From Muraenolepis orangiensis (Eukaryota; Chordata; Actinopteri; Gadiformes; Muraenolepididae), in the NCBI GenBank assembly GCA_027704905.1, contig CM051013.1, forward strand, positions 12,052,093 to 12,116,092: 64,000 bases of DNA. Direction: 5' to 3'. The notes beneath the pieces were generated by a model, which did no database searches, was not told the DNA's origin, and worked only from the letters and a program-made list of their open reading frames with translations. Both the position numbers and the translations under genes were made by a program. Positions 50,291-61,202 of the stretch are shown in pieces. How positions within the stretch are numbered: the first letter of the stretch is position 1; each line of letters opens with the position of its first letter.

Positions 50291-51141
50291 TTCAAGTAAT
50301 GTTCACAGAGGTCGAAGACCTCATACAACTCTGTTGTATGTTCAAAGTAAGTTAAAATACATTTAGCTTTTAACTGCAGCACAAGGAACCAATACCATGC
50401 AAAGATCAAGGATCAATACCATCAAGGATATATTGAATAAATCACATTTACAACCCAATTAACAAGTTCTACTAGGCGATACTTGTCCCCTTCAAACAAT
50501 CGTATATTTTAAAATAGATACATACAAATCCTCCAGCTAGCCTGCATACACACTAATGATTAAGGGGACTTATTAATGTACAGTACATACAAACAAAACA
50601 CACACAAACACTACAAACACACATGGTTGTGCTCAGTTTTGCACTTGGACAAAATGCTATCAACACAAAGTTAAACAGATGTAGACTAAATGTTCATGTG
50701 AACCCAAAGTTGACCAGGTAGATTTGTTGTAGTCTACCTGATATTGGCATGTATACAATCATACTGGTGATACTAGCTAGCCACTTTAGCATTGGTCAGT
50801 GTCCCAGAGAAAGGTGGGAGGAAGTATAGTATGAATGGTCCCATTTAAATACAAATAAAGACTTCCTGTCTTAATCAGAGAGTTGGTTTAGCAGCTTTAC
50901 ATGAAAAGGTACATGCAAGGTTCAAAACCAACACCTGTGGCACGACGCAAAAATGCTGGTTTAAAAATGTTTTAAAAGCTACCACCAGTGACAATATTGT
51001 TGTACATTACGGGTTTGTAACTCAGATTACTAAGGTCACCGCAAGACACATGTATCACAGACCCACAAACCCCGGTACCACAGAGCCTGAAGCCTGTTTA
51101 CGAGAGTCTATCGACGGCCGTGCTATCGGGTGGGCTCCCAC

Positions 51142-51220
51142 CAGAATTTGAATTCGGGCAACCTCCTGATGAATGGGCGGAACTCCTCGTTCTGCTTGGT
51201 GGGAAGGGATGGTCTCTCAT
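51142..51220 (-). pseudogene. rer1: Duplicated rer1 exon, fragment of pseudogene
   Basis: 79 nt that would read DE-R-PSLPTKQNEEFRPFIRR..FKFW, nearly identical to the live exon at 62,584-62,662 but with Gly to Arg near the start. The donor GTAAGA has become GTGGGA. No downstream rer1 exons follow in this copy. Confidence 0.88.
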
Positions 51221-51831
51221 CTGCAGGTGAGACCGGGTTAAACATGTCCACTCAGTGGTTATTCAAAACACGCTCAAGGTAAAAACAAATCAAACCCTTC
51301 GTCAGCTGCGGGTGCAGCAAAATCGTCAGCTGTAATTGAGGGATAGGGATGTGGTAAATCTAGGATTTTCTTATTCCCAACCAGCGCATCACGCTGTTCT
51401 CTTGCACAACAACAATGACCCGTCCTTCTAACTTGATCTTAAACATGCTTAAAAAATATGATGGCTAATTTGGATGGAAGGGTGGATTCTACGATCCAAC
51501 TGGACCATTCTGACTTGTTTTCATAAGTTCATACTACTGATGGCGTCTTTTTGCAGGGCAGACTATATGGGTGAGCAAGAGCATGGTCCCATTTGTGAAT
51601 AGTGAATGGGGAGTAAGCATTCCATATTTGTTGCAAGTGGCAAATAAAAACCTCTTCAATCTTGAATTTAACCATTTTGTTTGCATTCCCTTAGCTGTGT
51701 CGTAACTTTAAAACAACACCAATATGTGAAGGTATATAAACAGAAATTGCTTTGTAATTCATTAATATTTTCAGAAAAGTCAGTCACTTGGGTACAACCA
51801 GTGGATCTGTCCATCGTGGATTTGGGCCTAC

Positions 51832-51932
51832 CGTAGAATGGGGACCACCAAAGGGTCCACATTCGGTGATAGAAAGGCGATGAACAGGTTTAGATGGTAT
51901 ATACTCAAAGCGTATGTTATAACATGCCAACC
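51832..51932 (-). pseudogene. rer1: Duplicated rer1 exon with frameshift
   Basis: It begins GWHVITYALSIYHLNLFIAF, matching the live exon at 63,321-63,417. Substitutions (Y to H, G to S, K to N) and a net gain of 4 bases before the donor (101 against 97 nt) destroy the frame, so this copy is a decayed duplicate. Confidence 0.88.
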
Positions 51933-52195
51933 CTGAAAAGCAGCAGAAGGAACAGAAGATTAGGTTAATAGCGCCATGAAAATAAATGACTTGAGCCAGT
52001 AGACACATTTCTAAAACCAAGCCATTGTGTCTTAATTTTAACTTTAACCACAGCATATTATACTGGATTTCAGAATTTGCATTGAATCTGAAGTTGCATC
52101 ACCTGCTGTGTGACAGAAACAGAACAGGAGTACTACTAGTACTACAAGTGCAGTGTTTTCAATAAATTGATCTATTTGTAGCGCCACAATATAAA

Positions 52196-52287
52196 AATTA
52201 AGGGTTTGTGTCACGGGTTAGGACTCGTCAGAGACGTCCTCCTCCTCCTCCTCCGCTTCCTGAGGGTTCTCACTCTCATCCGAGGAA
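52196..52287 (-). other. Unassigned sequence left of the assembly gap; possible acidic C-terminus
   Basis: On the - strand it reads SSDESENPQEAEEEEEDVSD then ES and a stop (TAA at about 52,219), open to the gap edge. It is unrelated to the tas1r exon expected here. It could be the end of a transposon-encoded or host protein; family not recognised. Confidence 0.3.
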
Positions 52288-52297
52288 NNNNNNNNNN
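52288..52297. other. Assembly gap (10 N)
   Basis: Ten N lie exactly inside exon 6 of tas1r2-like copy B. True size unknown. Confidence 0.98.
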
Positions 52298-52340
52298 GAC
52301 CATTCATATTTGGTACAGTCCATGCAGTTGTAGGCATCCT
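52298..52340 (-). CDS. tas1r2: tas1r2-like copy B exon 6, first 43 bases only
   Basis: It encodes DAYNCMDCTKYEW after the acceptor AAACAG, then meets the N gap. Confidence 0.85.
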
Positions 52341-55300
52341 CTGTTTACAAAGGAAATGTAGGAGTAGGCAGTCAATCACAGAGGAAAATATAGTGTTAAT
52401 ATGGTTTTAAAAGGATCTTACACAAATTGTACAAGATTAGCACTAAGGTTGTGTAAAGGGCCCCTATTTTACCACCAGGTGTCAGTGTGATTAGCCATTA
52501 CAAGAAGTTTCAAAGTCATGTGACTACCCTCTAGTGACATCACAAGTGGGAGTGTCCACTAGAGGTGGCAAAAATGATTCCTTTCTGGGATCCAGTTCAC
52601 TTCGGTCAGTTCACCTAAAATTACTAGCTCTTTTAGATTGTTCGCAAACTAGTTCAGTGTCACTTCCGGTTCGCCGCGTCCGGTTCATCACTTCCGGTTG
52701 TAGTTTCTAAGCTCTATCACCAATATATCATGCATTCGCGAACTACTTTGAGAGGTTGGTCAAGGACTTTATTTGCTCCGTGTTACCTGCCACACTGGAC
52801 CCATGGCAATTTGCATATCGTCAAAACAGATCCATTGCCATGGCCCTTCACACTGCCCTTTCCCACCTGGAGGGAAAGAACTGTAATGTGCGAATGCTGT
52901 TCGTGGACTACAGTTCAGCGTTCAACACGATAGTCCCTGCCAAGCTCGACACCAAGCTTAGAGGTCTAGGCGTGCCCCCATCCATGTGCAGCTGGATACT
53001 AGACCTCCTGTCAGACCGCCGCCAGGTGGTGAGGATGGGCAGCACCACCTCAGAGCCACTGACCCTCAACACGGGAGCCCACCAGGGATGCGTGCTGAGC
53101 CCTCTCCTCTACTCCCTCTACACCCACGACTGCATGGCTATGCACAGCTCGAACGTCATCATCAAGTTTGCTGACGACACGACAGTGATGGGCCTGATCG
53201 CCGGCGACGATGAGACAGCCTAAAGGGAGGAGGTCGGATCGCGGGAGCAGTGGTGCCAGCCTCGCCCTCAACGTCAAGAAGACCAAGGAGCTGATCGTGG
53301 ACTAGAGGAAGCAGAGATGAGAGCACGGCCCTATCTCCATCAATGGTGTTGCAGTAGAGAGGGTCAGCAGCTCCAAGTTCCTCGGCGTGCCCATCTCCGA
53401 GGACCTCACATGGTCCACGCACACCACACACGTGGTTAAAAGGGCCCAACAACGCCTGTATTTCCTCAGGTGTCCAAGGCCAAGGCCAAACGCATCATAA
53501 AAGACTTTGCCCACCCCAGCCACAAACTGTATTCACTTTTACCGCCAGGCAGGCGATACCGCAGTATCAAGTGCCGCACAAATATACTCAGAGATAGCTT
53601 CCACAGTCAGGCCATCAGGCTGCTGAACAAGGGTGTATAGCATATAACAATGTATATTTTATTACATTGATTTCTATATACATATTGCTCTTTTTCTGTG
53701 CTGATATATTGCATTTTATAAATTGCATTTTTATTTTTATACATTTAACTTTATACAGTTTTGTACTTTTTAAACTTATTTTATTCTATTCTGTTTTTAT
53801 AACTGCTGTCTGTCGTCGGGTATTGCACATAAGATTTTCACTCACTGCTTTATAATTATACTTGACTACTACAACGTCACTTCCTGTTCGTCACTTCCGT
53901 TTCGAATCGCAACATCCGGTTGTAGTTTCTAAGCTCAATATCACCAATACATCATGCTAAATAATATTTGTTATTAAATAGCCTACGTCATCTTGCAACA
54001 TTCTAGGCCTAACGACTCGTTCAATGAACGACTCGTTCAATGAACGACTCGTTCAATGAACGACTCGTTCAATGAACGACTCGTTCAATGAACGACTCGT
54101 TCAATGAACGACTCGTTCAATGAACGACTCGTTCAATGAACGACTCGTTCAATGAACGACTCGTTCAATGAACGACTCGTTCAATGAACGACTCGTTCAA
54201 TGAACGACTCGTTCAATGAACGACTCGTTCAATGAACGACCGACACTCCGCCGCGGAGCGATCCTGTGCCCACGAGGCACTTTAATAAGTCTTCAATAAT
54301 TAAAAAAAACCCAACGAAGTGAACGAACAAACAAAATGGAATATGGGAATGAACGAGTCGTTCTCGTTCACTGAAAAGACCCGTTCATTAAGACCCGTTT
54401 GTTCACGAACGACACACCACTAGTGTCCTCCCAGACTTACCATGACTAGATCAGTCTACCAGCCTACGCAGTGGACTGTACCAACTTGAACCAACTGGCT
54501 TATCTAGTCATCATACATTAGGGTGGACACTCCCACATGTGATGTCACTATATGGGATTAAAGCAGTCTCATTTATATTCAAAAACAAATGTTAAATTAT
54601 GTAAAACAAGTGAATGTAGAGTGATCTGTAAATCTCTGAGAGTCCCGAGTCCAGACAAATATATGTGAAACACTCAAATATCTTGGTTTTCAACATTCAC
54701 TAAAAACTTGTCACATAAGGAATATTAATAATAATAACAATACTATTACAATAGTTTTATTAGCTCTGCAATGCGGTGAAGTAACCACTACAGCTATCAC
54801 CACAAGTAGCTATCTTATCATTTAATTTTATGGAAAACATTAAGCGGCAGCTATAAGCGGAAAATGTGGTCACTCTAAGTATACCAATTACTGTCTTTGA
54901 CATTGTACTTTTTATCATGAAGATATTGTCACACTTTATTTATAATGAAAAGTCACTGAACAATAACAGCACCTGCCATCCGTGCTTCTATTTCCGACCT
55001 TGTAGCTATAAATGTTGCATTACCGCCATCTACTGGCTTCCCTGCATATGTACATGTTGTGTGACAACAGCGAGGTAAAACGGTCTCAAGAGGATCCACT
55101 CAAGTACACTTGAGTGGATTCACAAATACATGTCCAGTGAAACATTCGAAGTTGACAAATGATTATATTGTAAGTTAAATTAGGGGCAACAATACAGATA
55201 CACAGAACCAAATCACTCTGCATTGACTTGTGCATATTGTGTGTTAAGATCTATGTAACTAAACATGTAAGTGTGTGAATACTATTGACACTGTTTTAAT

Positions 55301-57418
55301 CCCATATCACGACGTCAATGACAATTTTAGTCACATGACAGTTTTGTAATGGCTAATCACACCAATAGGGCCCCTTTAAACAACCATTGTTCAAAATATT
55401 TACTAATGAATAATAGTACTGTGAAAAAATACTTCATGTGTAGCAATGGTGCATCTTACACATCCCAAATATACAGCCATATATATAAGTCCAACAAGTA
55501 TACTTAAAAATTATGATAGTGTGGAAGTTCCTTCTTACTTGTAACGTTGAGATAAGTTCCCTTTTGACAGATCTCACATTTAAAGCAACATCTGTGGATT
55601 CCAACGGATCTCTTTGCATATCCGACAGGACATTCAGGAGAACACACTGAAACAGGAACCTGTAAAACACAATTTAAAAAGTGAATTGTATGTACTGTAC
55701 TAAATCATAAAATGAACATAGATCATCAATGTATGTGTAAATGCTAAGTTGGTCCCCTTTAAACTGTAAAGTGCAGTGTGGTGTGTAATATCTTTGGTTT
55801 GTATACATCTTACTGTTCCATTGGTGTGCCACTGAAGCTTGCTGTTGTCAATGGACAACAAGACAGTTGGAGTGGTTTCATAAGAACCAACTTGCTCCAC
55901 GCCGGCCTTCGTCCAGATGAATAAGTTCATGGATGGGAATCTCAATCCACCTTTCTCGTTAAACTGAACGGTCAGATTTAGAATCGTCATGTTTGTCTTC
56001 TTCAGTTCGTCAAGAACCTGAGAACAGTTGTACAGAAAACAAATAAAAAGATGCAGCTATACAAAAAGCTATAATGAAGGCTAGTGCAATACTTTAGTCC
56101 ACATTTACTATTGTTATTTCTTAAACATAATAGCCATGTAGTTTATTCATATTAAACAGATAGGCCGACAGTATACTATTGTATGGGAGTAGCGGAGAGA
56201 TATGGTTAAACTTCAAATCAAATATTTGCTAATTGGCCCATTAAGTTGCTGTAGGTAAGATCCAAGCTGTTATTAGTGAAGGGAATACTTCGAGGTGACT
56301 GCCTGTTTCTGTATAATGCCTCGTTTCCACCAAAGCGAGACACTTTTGCCTGGACTCCCGGCTAATTTCTGACCAATCAGATCATCTCTTGTCTTTCCTG
56401 ATTTTTGGGGACTCCATCTAGCCTGTCAATCACAGGTGCATGAACGAAAGACCATTTTTGGTTGTTTAGTTTAAGTTTGAAAAAATCTTGCTTATCCTCT
56501 TTTACTTAACAACTCCCGACCGACAGCAGCTATAACATTTGAATATTTTACGCTGCTTATTGAGATTCAAACGATGCGATACCCTGGGTGTATTTTCAAC
56601 TGGCTAAAGCAGAACAGAAAAGTAGTCCTTAATGCATGCAGATGACTTCAAAAACGACACGTGCACTCACCATGTAGGGATACACGGTAGAGTTGCCATC
56701 GCACGTCCCACCGCGGTCACACCGCAGCGCGCTGTGCAGCGCGTGAGCGAGCGCGTACGTGGCCGTGTACACTTGGAAGTTATAAGAGGAGTCCTCCGCC
56801 AGGATATCGTCGTCGGTAAGAAAGTCACAGCTGCAATTCTGATTACAACCCGCATGTCCCACCGCAGACCTACCCGCGTCTTCCTCCGACCTGATGAAGT
56901 CGTCGAAGCCATCGATGTGGACCGTTTTCTCCGAGAGTCCCAGTATAGTCCCGATGCTCTCGATGTCACTCCGGTGACTGAACGTCTTGCTGAATAACCA
57001 CGCGTCGGCCGCTACCCACACCTTGTCGGTTATGTTAAGCGCCACCGCCGCCTCGATGGTGTTCAAAGCGTACACTTTAAGAGAGAACACGATAATGACG
57101 GCTATCCCCTTGGCCTCTAACTGGCGGAACAGTTGCGCGTAATTTGTCTTTTCCCCGATGACAGCCGTGTACGCCACGCATATGTCCGTGTGCGCCATTT
57201 CGCGTACGCACAGGTCACGACCGTCCGTGCCGTAGGAGTCGCGGCTGTGCAGCACGGCGACCCACGTCCAGTGGAAGCGCTGCAGGACCCGAATGATCAG
57301 ATCCACCAGGGCTTTGTTGGACGTGGCCGTGCGGAGGAACGCTGGGTAATGATCTCTATTGGAGAGGACTGAACTCGCCGCTCCAAAACTGATCTGTTGA
57401 AATAGCAGAACAGAACAG

Positions 57419-57457
<39 letters not shown>

Positions 57458-58614
57458 GATATAGTCTATAACAGCATACCCCTGCTCACTACCTGTTCCT
57501 GTTCATACTTGTATACTTACCTGTGTATATATACACACACACACCTATAATTCTGCACATATCTCATACCTACTCTATAAATGATTGTATACCTGTTTTT
57601 ACATCTTATTTAACCACTGTACATTATACCATGCACTTTACTGCAACATTTGCACTCTGGTTAGATGCCAGAAGAAGTTATTTTCGCTCTACTGTACCTT
57701 GCTGTGCAATGACAACACATTTGAATCTAATTGGAAATGTAATTAGAACTGCTTTCTCGCGTATTGGCCTGATTTAAACGTGTCAGTAAGAGTAGCCCAG
57801 TCATAAATGGATCAAGCCAACTAAAATATGACTTCCGAGACAGGCGAGACAAATATACCGATACCAATTAAACATTGAGCTATTTACCATGGGAATGAGC
57901 TTGAGCGTGAACAACGGGGCTATCGGAATGCTGTCGGCGCTGGTGAACGGACCGACCACGCCCACCACCTTGCCCCGGGGCCCGGAGTCACCCTCCCCCC
58001 AACCGGGGAACCGGATGGAGCCGTTGAAGGAGATGAGGTCCAACACACCCGGGAAGTTGTACATTTGTGAGCAGTGGTCCAGTATCTCGTAGCCCAGTGA
58101 CACGTTTGGCAGGAGGACGGTGGAGTTATTGATCTCTTCTACGGTGAACCTCATCACTTGAAACCTCCGATAGTTGCCCCGGTTGAACACCCCACTGCAG
58201 ACAGAAGAAGGGCGTGGAGCGCTTGGGTTAGTGCATATATAGCCTACTAAAGTCTCGTCTGCTTCTTCTTTATTAGAGTGGACGAACCCTTGGCGACGAT
58301 AGCAGGAATTCAAAAAGTTAGACATACGGCAAAGCACACATACGCTGCGTAAAAGCCATATCCTATCGGGGCTTACAAGTCAATCGTGCAACAATTCTGG
58401 ATATTGTTCATCAATCAACCCACCTAGAGCAATCGATAGCTGCTGGTCGGTCCTGGATTGTGTCACTGGCCAAATGGACACCGAACAGACCACCCAGCAA
58501 ATAATCTCCATCCAAATTGAACTCTGAAGAAGTCTTGGGTTGTTTGGCTAGACCGTGGCCAACATCCAGGCCTAGAGCCAGTAGCACATACAGAGGAACG
58601 GCTAAACACGTCAT
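52298..58614 (-). CDS. tas1r2: Taste receptor type 1, T1R2-like (copy B), 7TM exon missing at assembly gap
   Basis: The exons on the - strand are 58,614-58,424, 58,194-57,888, 57,393-56,671, 56,017-55,814, 55,659-55,539 and 52,340-52,298 (partial). Exons 1-5 join in frame without a stop and match copy A exon for exon, with three extra bases in exon 2. The signal peptide is MTCLAVPLYVLLALGLDVGH; an in-frame upstream Met (MFPIRLTHVVN) exists but is not shared with copy A. The ligand domain is FNLDGDYLLGGLFG to NFQVYTATYALAHALHSAL, and the cysteine-rich domain is SVCSPECPVGYAKRS. Exon 6 begins DAYNCMDCTKYEW and is then cut by the gap, so the 7TM domain is not seen. Whether the gene is truncated or the exon was lost in assembly is undecided; the absence of damage elsewhere favours assembly loss. 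Intron 5 is enlarged by transposons. Confidence 0.83.
52735..53880 (+). mobile_element. LINE fragment with reverse transcriptase (L2/CR1-type), dead
   Basis: An open stretch at 52,756-53,223 reads the reverse-transcriptase core: FAYRQNRSIAMALHTALSHL, FVDYSSAFNTIVP, HQGCVLSPLLYSLYTHDC and FADDTTV, with the catalytic Asp pair. A TAA and a TAG plus a frameshift follow; then LALNVKKTKELIVD and FLGVPISEDLTWSTH appear in other frames. An internal deletion joins YFLRCPRP to the C-terminal KRIIKDFAHPSHKLYSLLPP. A 3' UTR runs to 53,880. It is an old, immobile copy; sense relative to tas1r is opposite. Confidence 0.9.
54011..54240. repeat. 16-bp tandem array, about 14 copies
   Basis: Perfect repeats of AACGACTCGTTCAATG. 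Each contains GAACGA-C-TCGTTC, a 6-bp inverted repeat. It was expanded from a TIR motif of the surrounding MITE. Confidence 0.96.
55539..55659 (-). CDS. tas1r2: tas1r2-like copy B exon 5 (cysteine-rich domain)
   Basis: 121 nt, same length as copy A; all cysteines kept. Confidence 0.92.
55814..56017 (-). CDS. tas1r2: tas1r2-like copy B exon 4
   Basis: 204 nt, VLDELKKTNMTI to QWHTNGT; acceptor TGTTCTCAG. Confidence 0.92.
56240..56565. repeat. Dispersed repeat (family Y) in copy B intron 3
   Basis: GTTGCTGTAGGTAAGATCC, GACCAATCAGATCATCTC and CCTGTCAATCACAGGTGCATG. Orthologous to the insertion in copy A intron 3. Confidence 0.6.
56671..57393 (-). CDS. tas1r2: tas1r2-like copy B exon 3 (ligand-binding lobes)
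   Basis: 723 nt, the same length as in copy A, but far richer in G and C (for example GCGCGTGAGCGAGCGCGTACG against copy A's GCGCATGTGCAATAGCATATG). Confidence 0.94.
57418..57455. repeat. (GT)n microsatellite
   Basis: Short tract in copy B intron 2. Confidence 0.92.
57470..57742 (+). mobile_element. LINE 3' tail, family X copy 4
   Basis: CAGCATACCCCTGCTCACTAC to TGCTGTGCAATGACAACACA with an AATCTAATTGG end. It is absent from copy A intron 2, so it inserted after the duplication. Confidence 0.82.
57888..58194 (-). CDS. tas1r2: tas1r2-like copy B exon 2
   Basis: 307 nt, three more than copy A; SGVFNRGNYRRFQVMRF to TLKLIPM. Confidence 0.92.
58424..58614 (-). CDS. tas1r2: tas1r2-like copy B exon 1 (signal peptide)
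   Basis: 191 nt as in copy A; donor GTGGGT. Confidence 0.9.
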
Positions 58615-59044
58615 ATTCACCACATGTGTGAGGCGGATTGGAAACATTCTTAGCTTTTAATATCCTACCTTTATGACGACACACGTCATTTCCATGTCAT
58701 TTTATATGCATCGGTTCCTAGAACTAAAAAGTAAAATTGCTGTTTGTGGAACTAAATCCTTATGCAAAAATAGTATGCCTATAGGCCATTGTGAGAGGTC
58801 GGAGTCGATCCTTTTGATCCCTGCAGGTTGTGGTCGTCAGCGGCGAAAGGAGTATTCGAAAGGAGGCTATTCAAATACCTAAATCCTCTCGGTTAAGAGT
58901 CATATTAATGCACACGTGAATTGTATTCAACGTTTGAAATGCCTAAAAGGGTAACCATGTGCAATTGTTTTACATGTTGCTTTTACTTCTCTGTAGGCTA
59001 ATTGTCTCCACGGTTACATTTGTCGCTAGGATCGGTCACTATCA

Positions 59045-59310
59045 CTTGAACATATTTAAAAAGCGCTGTAGGTAGGATGTGTAAGCTTATTTCTTTTATT
59101 ATGAAAGTGTCATTTATAATATATTGCATATTCATCCGTCAGGATTTCAAGTTGACTGCGCCTGCATTTGAGCCAGATGTATTATAACATGCTACATTCG
59201 CTCCTCATAGCAATCTACGAATGTATACACTTAGCTCCTACTAAAGTTGGGCATGCAATTCACTAATTTAACTCAATTTTGCAAGGCCCGTTTCCATTTC
59301 AAGTAATGCT
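59045..59310. repeat. Degraded family Y repeat upstream of copy B
   Basis: GCGCTGTAGGTAGGATG at the left and TTGCAAGGCCCGTTTCC and CATTTCAAGTAATG at the right match the segment at 50.0-50.29 kb; the middle is diverged. Confidence 0.45.
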
Positions 59311-59632
59311 CAGAAAGGTTAAAGGCGACTCGAGTGTATGTACTTTTGTATTTTTATATGGGACACCGCCTCTTAAATGGCATTTGAAGTGGAAAAAAAA
59401 AAATTACACTTAAGTTATTAAAATCAATGTTGTTTATAACTGCAGCACAAGGAACCAATAACATGCAATCGATGAGATATTAAATAAATCAAATTTAGAA
59501 CCCAATTAATAAGTTCTGCTAGCATGATTTCAAAAGAACATACAATTGATTTTTTACACTTGAAAACCATGTGTGATGCTGGAAAAAAAAACAAAAAACA
59601 ATATTATATTTTAAAATATATATACAAATCCT

Positions 59633-61202
59633 CATGACAACCCTCTGAAACATGGTACTTTTTTTTTTCTTTTTCTTTTTTAACAGGAGAGCAAATAAAT
59701 GTTTTGATTCCCCGTTACAGTGCCCATGAAGATTTAAGAAAAAAAAAAATAATCTCTGGTTACAAAACAAAAAACTATTCCCAGCATACTGATAAAAATG
59801 ACCCCAAAAAAATCTGAGGAGGCAGCGGAAAAAAGAAAATCGTGATCGCCAACCCCTTCATCCATTTGTTACAATAAAAGCTCTCAATCTCACTTTTCTT
59901 ATGTTTCCTCTGCAAAAGAAAGGGAGAGAGAGAGAGAACAATATTTTTGCTTGGAATGATTAAATGATTTCTCATCTTTCATTTGTTAACCAAAATACAC
60001 CATCTAAAAAGGGGGAATCTACCGGCTAGTCTACCGGCTGTAAGGAAACAGAACGGGGAAGAGGACTAGGAACAAACAATCGTCATATCGAATCCTGAAC
60101 ATTGCAACGAAAAAAACAACAGGAATTCTTCTTCAAATGTGTTTGCGTTTACTTTTTAGTACGTTCATCAGAAGATTCATTTATTCTGGACGATAATACT
60201 AGTAGCACAGCTCGGTAACATCAAATTAAAGTACCCTCCTCTAGCCATCAGCCCAAGTAGGCAACAAAAAAATAATGCTGGTACAAATACAAATAAAAAT
60301 AAAAATCATACACCAATTTAGTTTCCGGGAGTGCTCAAGGACATTGAAGTCCCTATCTGCAAAGACTGTATCAAGCCAAAGCAGAGGAACGCTAGTTAGG
60401 CTAATGGCTACAGGAGGCTAATTAGGGGTTAATAGCACTTCCACTTGCAAAATGCATCCTTTCACCTTCCGGTGAAACCTAAGGAAACTATTTTCCCCAC
60501 CACCAATGAAGGCACACTATTACTTACGAGAGGATGTTAGTCATTTTAAAGTGGTCGAGCCAATCAAATATATATTAAGGCCCAACTTACTGTCAACATT
60601 CTGTCACGTGTCGGTCAGTCTCATGTGTCTAATGAATGCCCATTTAAGCCAGAAGTCATTAAATCTATCAAAGACTTCCAACTCAGATCTTGTATTGTGC
60701 ACAGTATGATTGAGCTGTCCATGACGGAGCACTAGTCCAAATATACCAGACTTTCTTCACTAAAGGATAAAAAACGATTAAAATTAAACGTAAATAAAAT
60801 AAAATATGTAATCTACAGACAAAGCTTTAAGGATTCCTTCAACGCTGCATTCATACTTACCCGTGGCTTTTGAAATATGAAAACTAAAAAGCCATGTGCC
60901 TTCTTCCAAAGTGTACTGGACGTCATGTCTAACCACCCAAATGAAGATGACTCTGGCCAACTGAAGCCCAGGGCCCTCTTTATTTCAAAAGAAGGCAACA
61001 TTTTCACCACACCAACAGCCGGTGTACTGCTATGCTCATCCATTGCTTAGACCAAGTATGGATCAAAAGTTACTGGCCCCTTCCAAAAAATAATCCAAAA
61101 AATAAAATAAAACTCACTGACCCTCTTTCAATTCCCAGGTGATCTTTTTTACATTTTTAATCTCAAATATGGAGGAAGGATGGGGGAAGGGGTTAGGTTA
61201 TT
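59633..61202 (-). other. rer1: Probable rer1 3' UTR, absent from duplicate
   Basis: No gene is present. A candidate polyadenylation signal (AATAAA on the - strand) is at 60,979-60,984, with others farther on. This block has no counterpart in the left copy. Confidence 0.5.

Larger units (their letters stand above)
50291..52195. repeat. Left copy of segmental duplication, upstream part
   Basis: Collinear with 59,290-59,632 and then, after a jump of about 2.1 kb, with 61,745-63,695. Shared landmarks include AACTGCAGCACAAGGAACCAA, GGACAAAATGCTATCAACA, CCCACAAACCCCGGTACCAC and GCATCACCTGCTG. The skipped part on the right contains the last two rer1 exons and 3' UTR. Confidence 0.88.
52557..54425. 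mobile_element. Inner MITE with CACTAG ends, host of LINE insertion
   Basis: The left end is CACTAGAGGTGGCAAAAATG; the right end is the reverse complement of CACTAGTGGTGTGTCGTTCG. GTTCA/TGAACG motifs recur inside both ends. It carries the LINE fragment and the 16-bp tandem array. Confidence 0.65.
52445..55386. mobile_element. Outer DNA-transposon-like inverted repeat in copy B intron 5
   Basis: The left end AAAGGGCCCCTATTTT and GTGTGATTAGCCATTACAAG reappears inverted at 55,325-55,383. A second inverted pair, TAGTGACATCACAAGTGGGA and GTGTCCAC, is at 52,530-52,560 and 54,520-54,556. The whole is a nest of non-autonomous elements; exact ends are uncertain. Confidence 0.6.

Noticed and set aside
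52735..53880. Active LINE
   Set aside because: In-frame stops, a frameshift and an internal deletion in the reverse transcriptase region make it dead.
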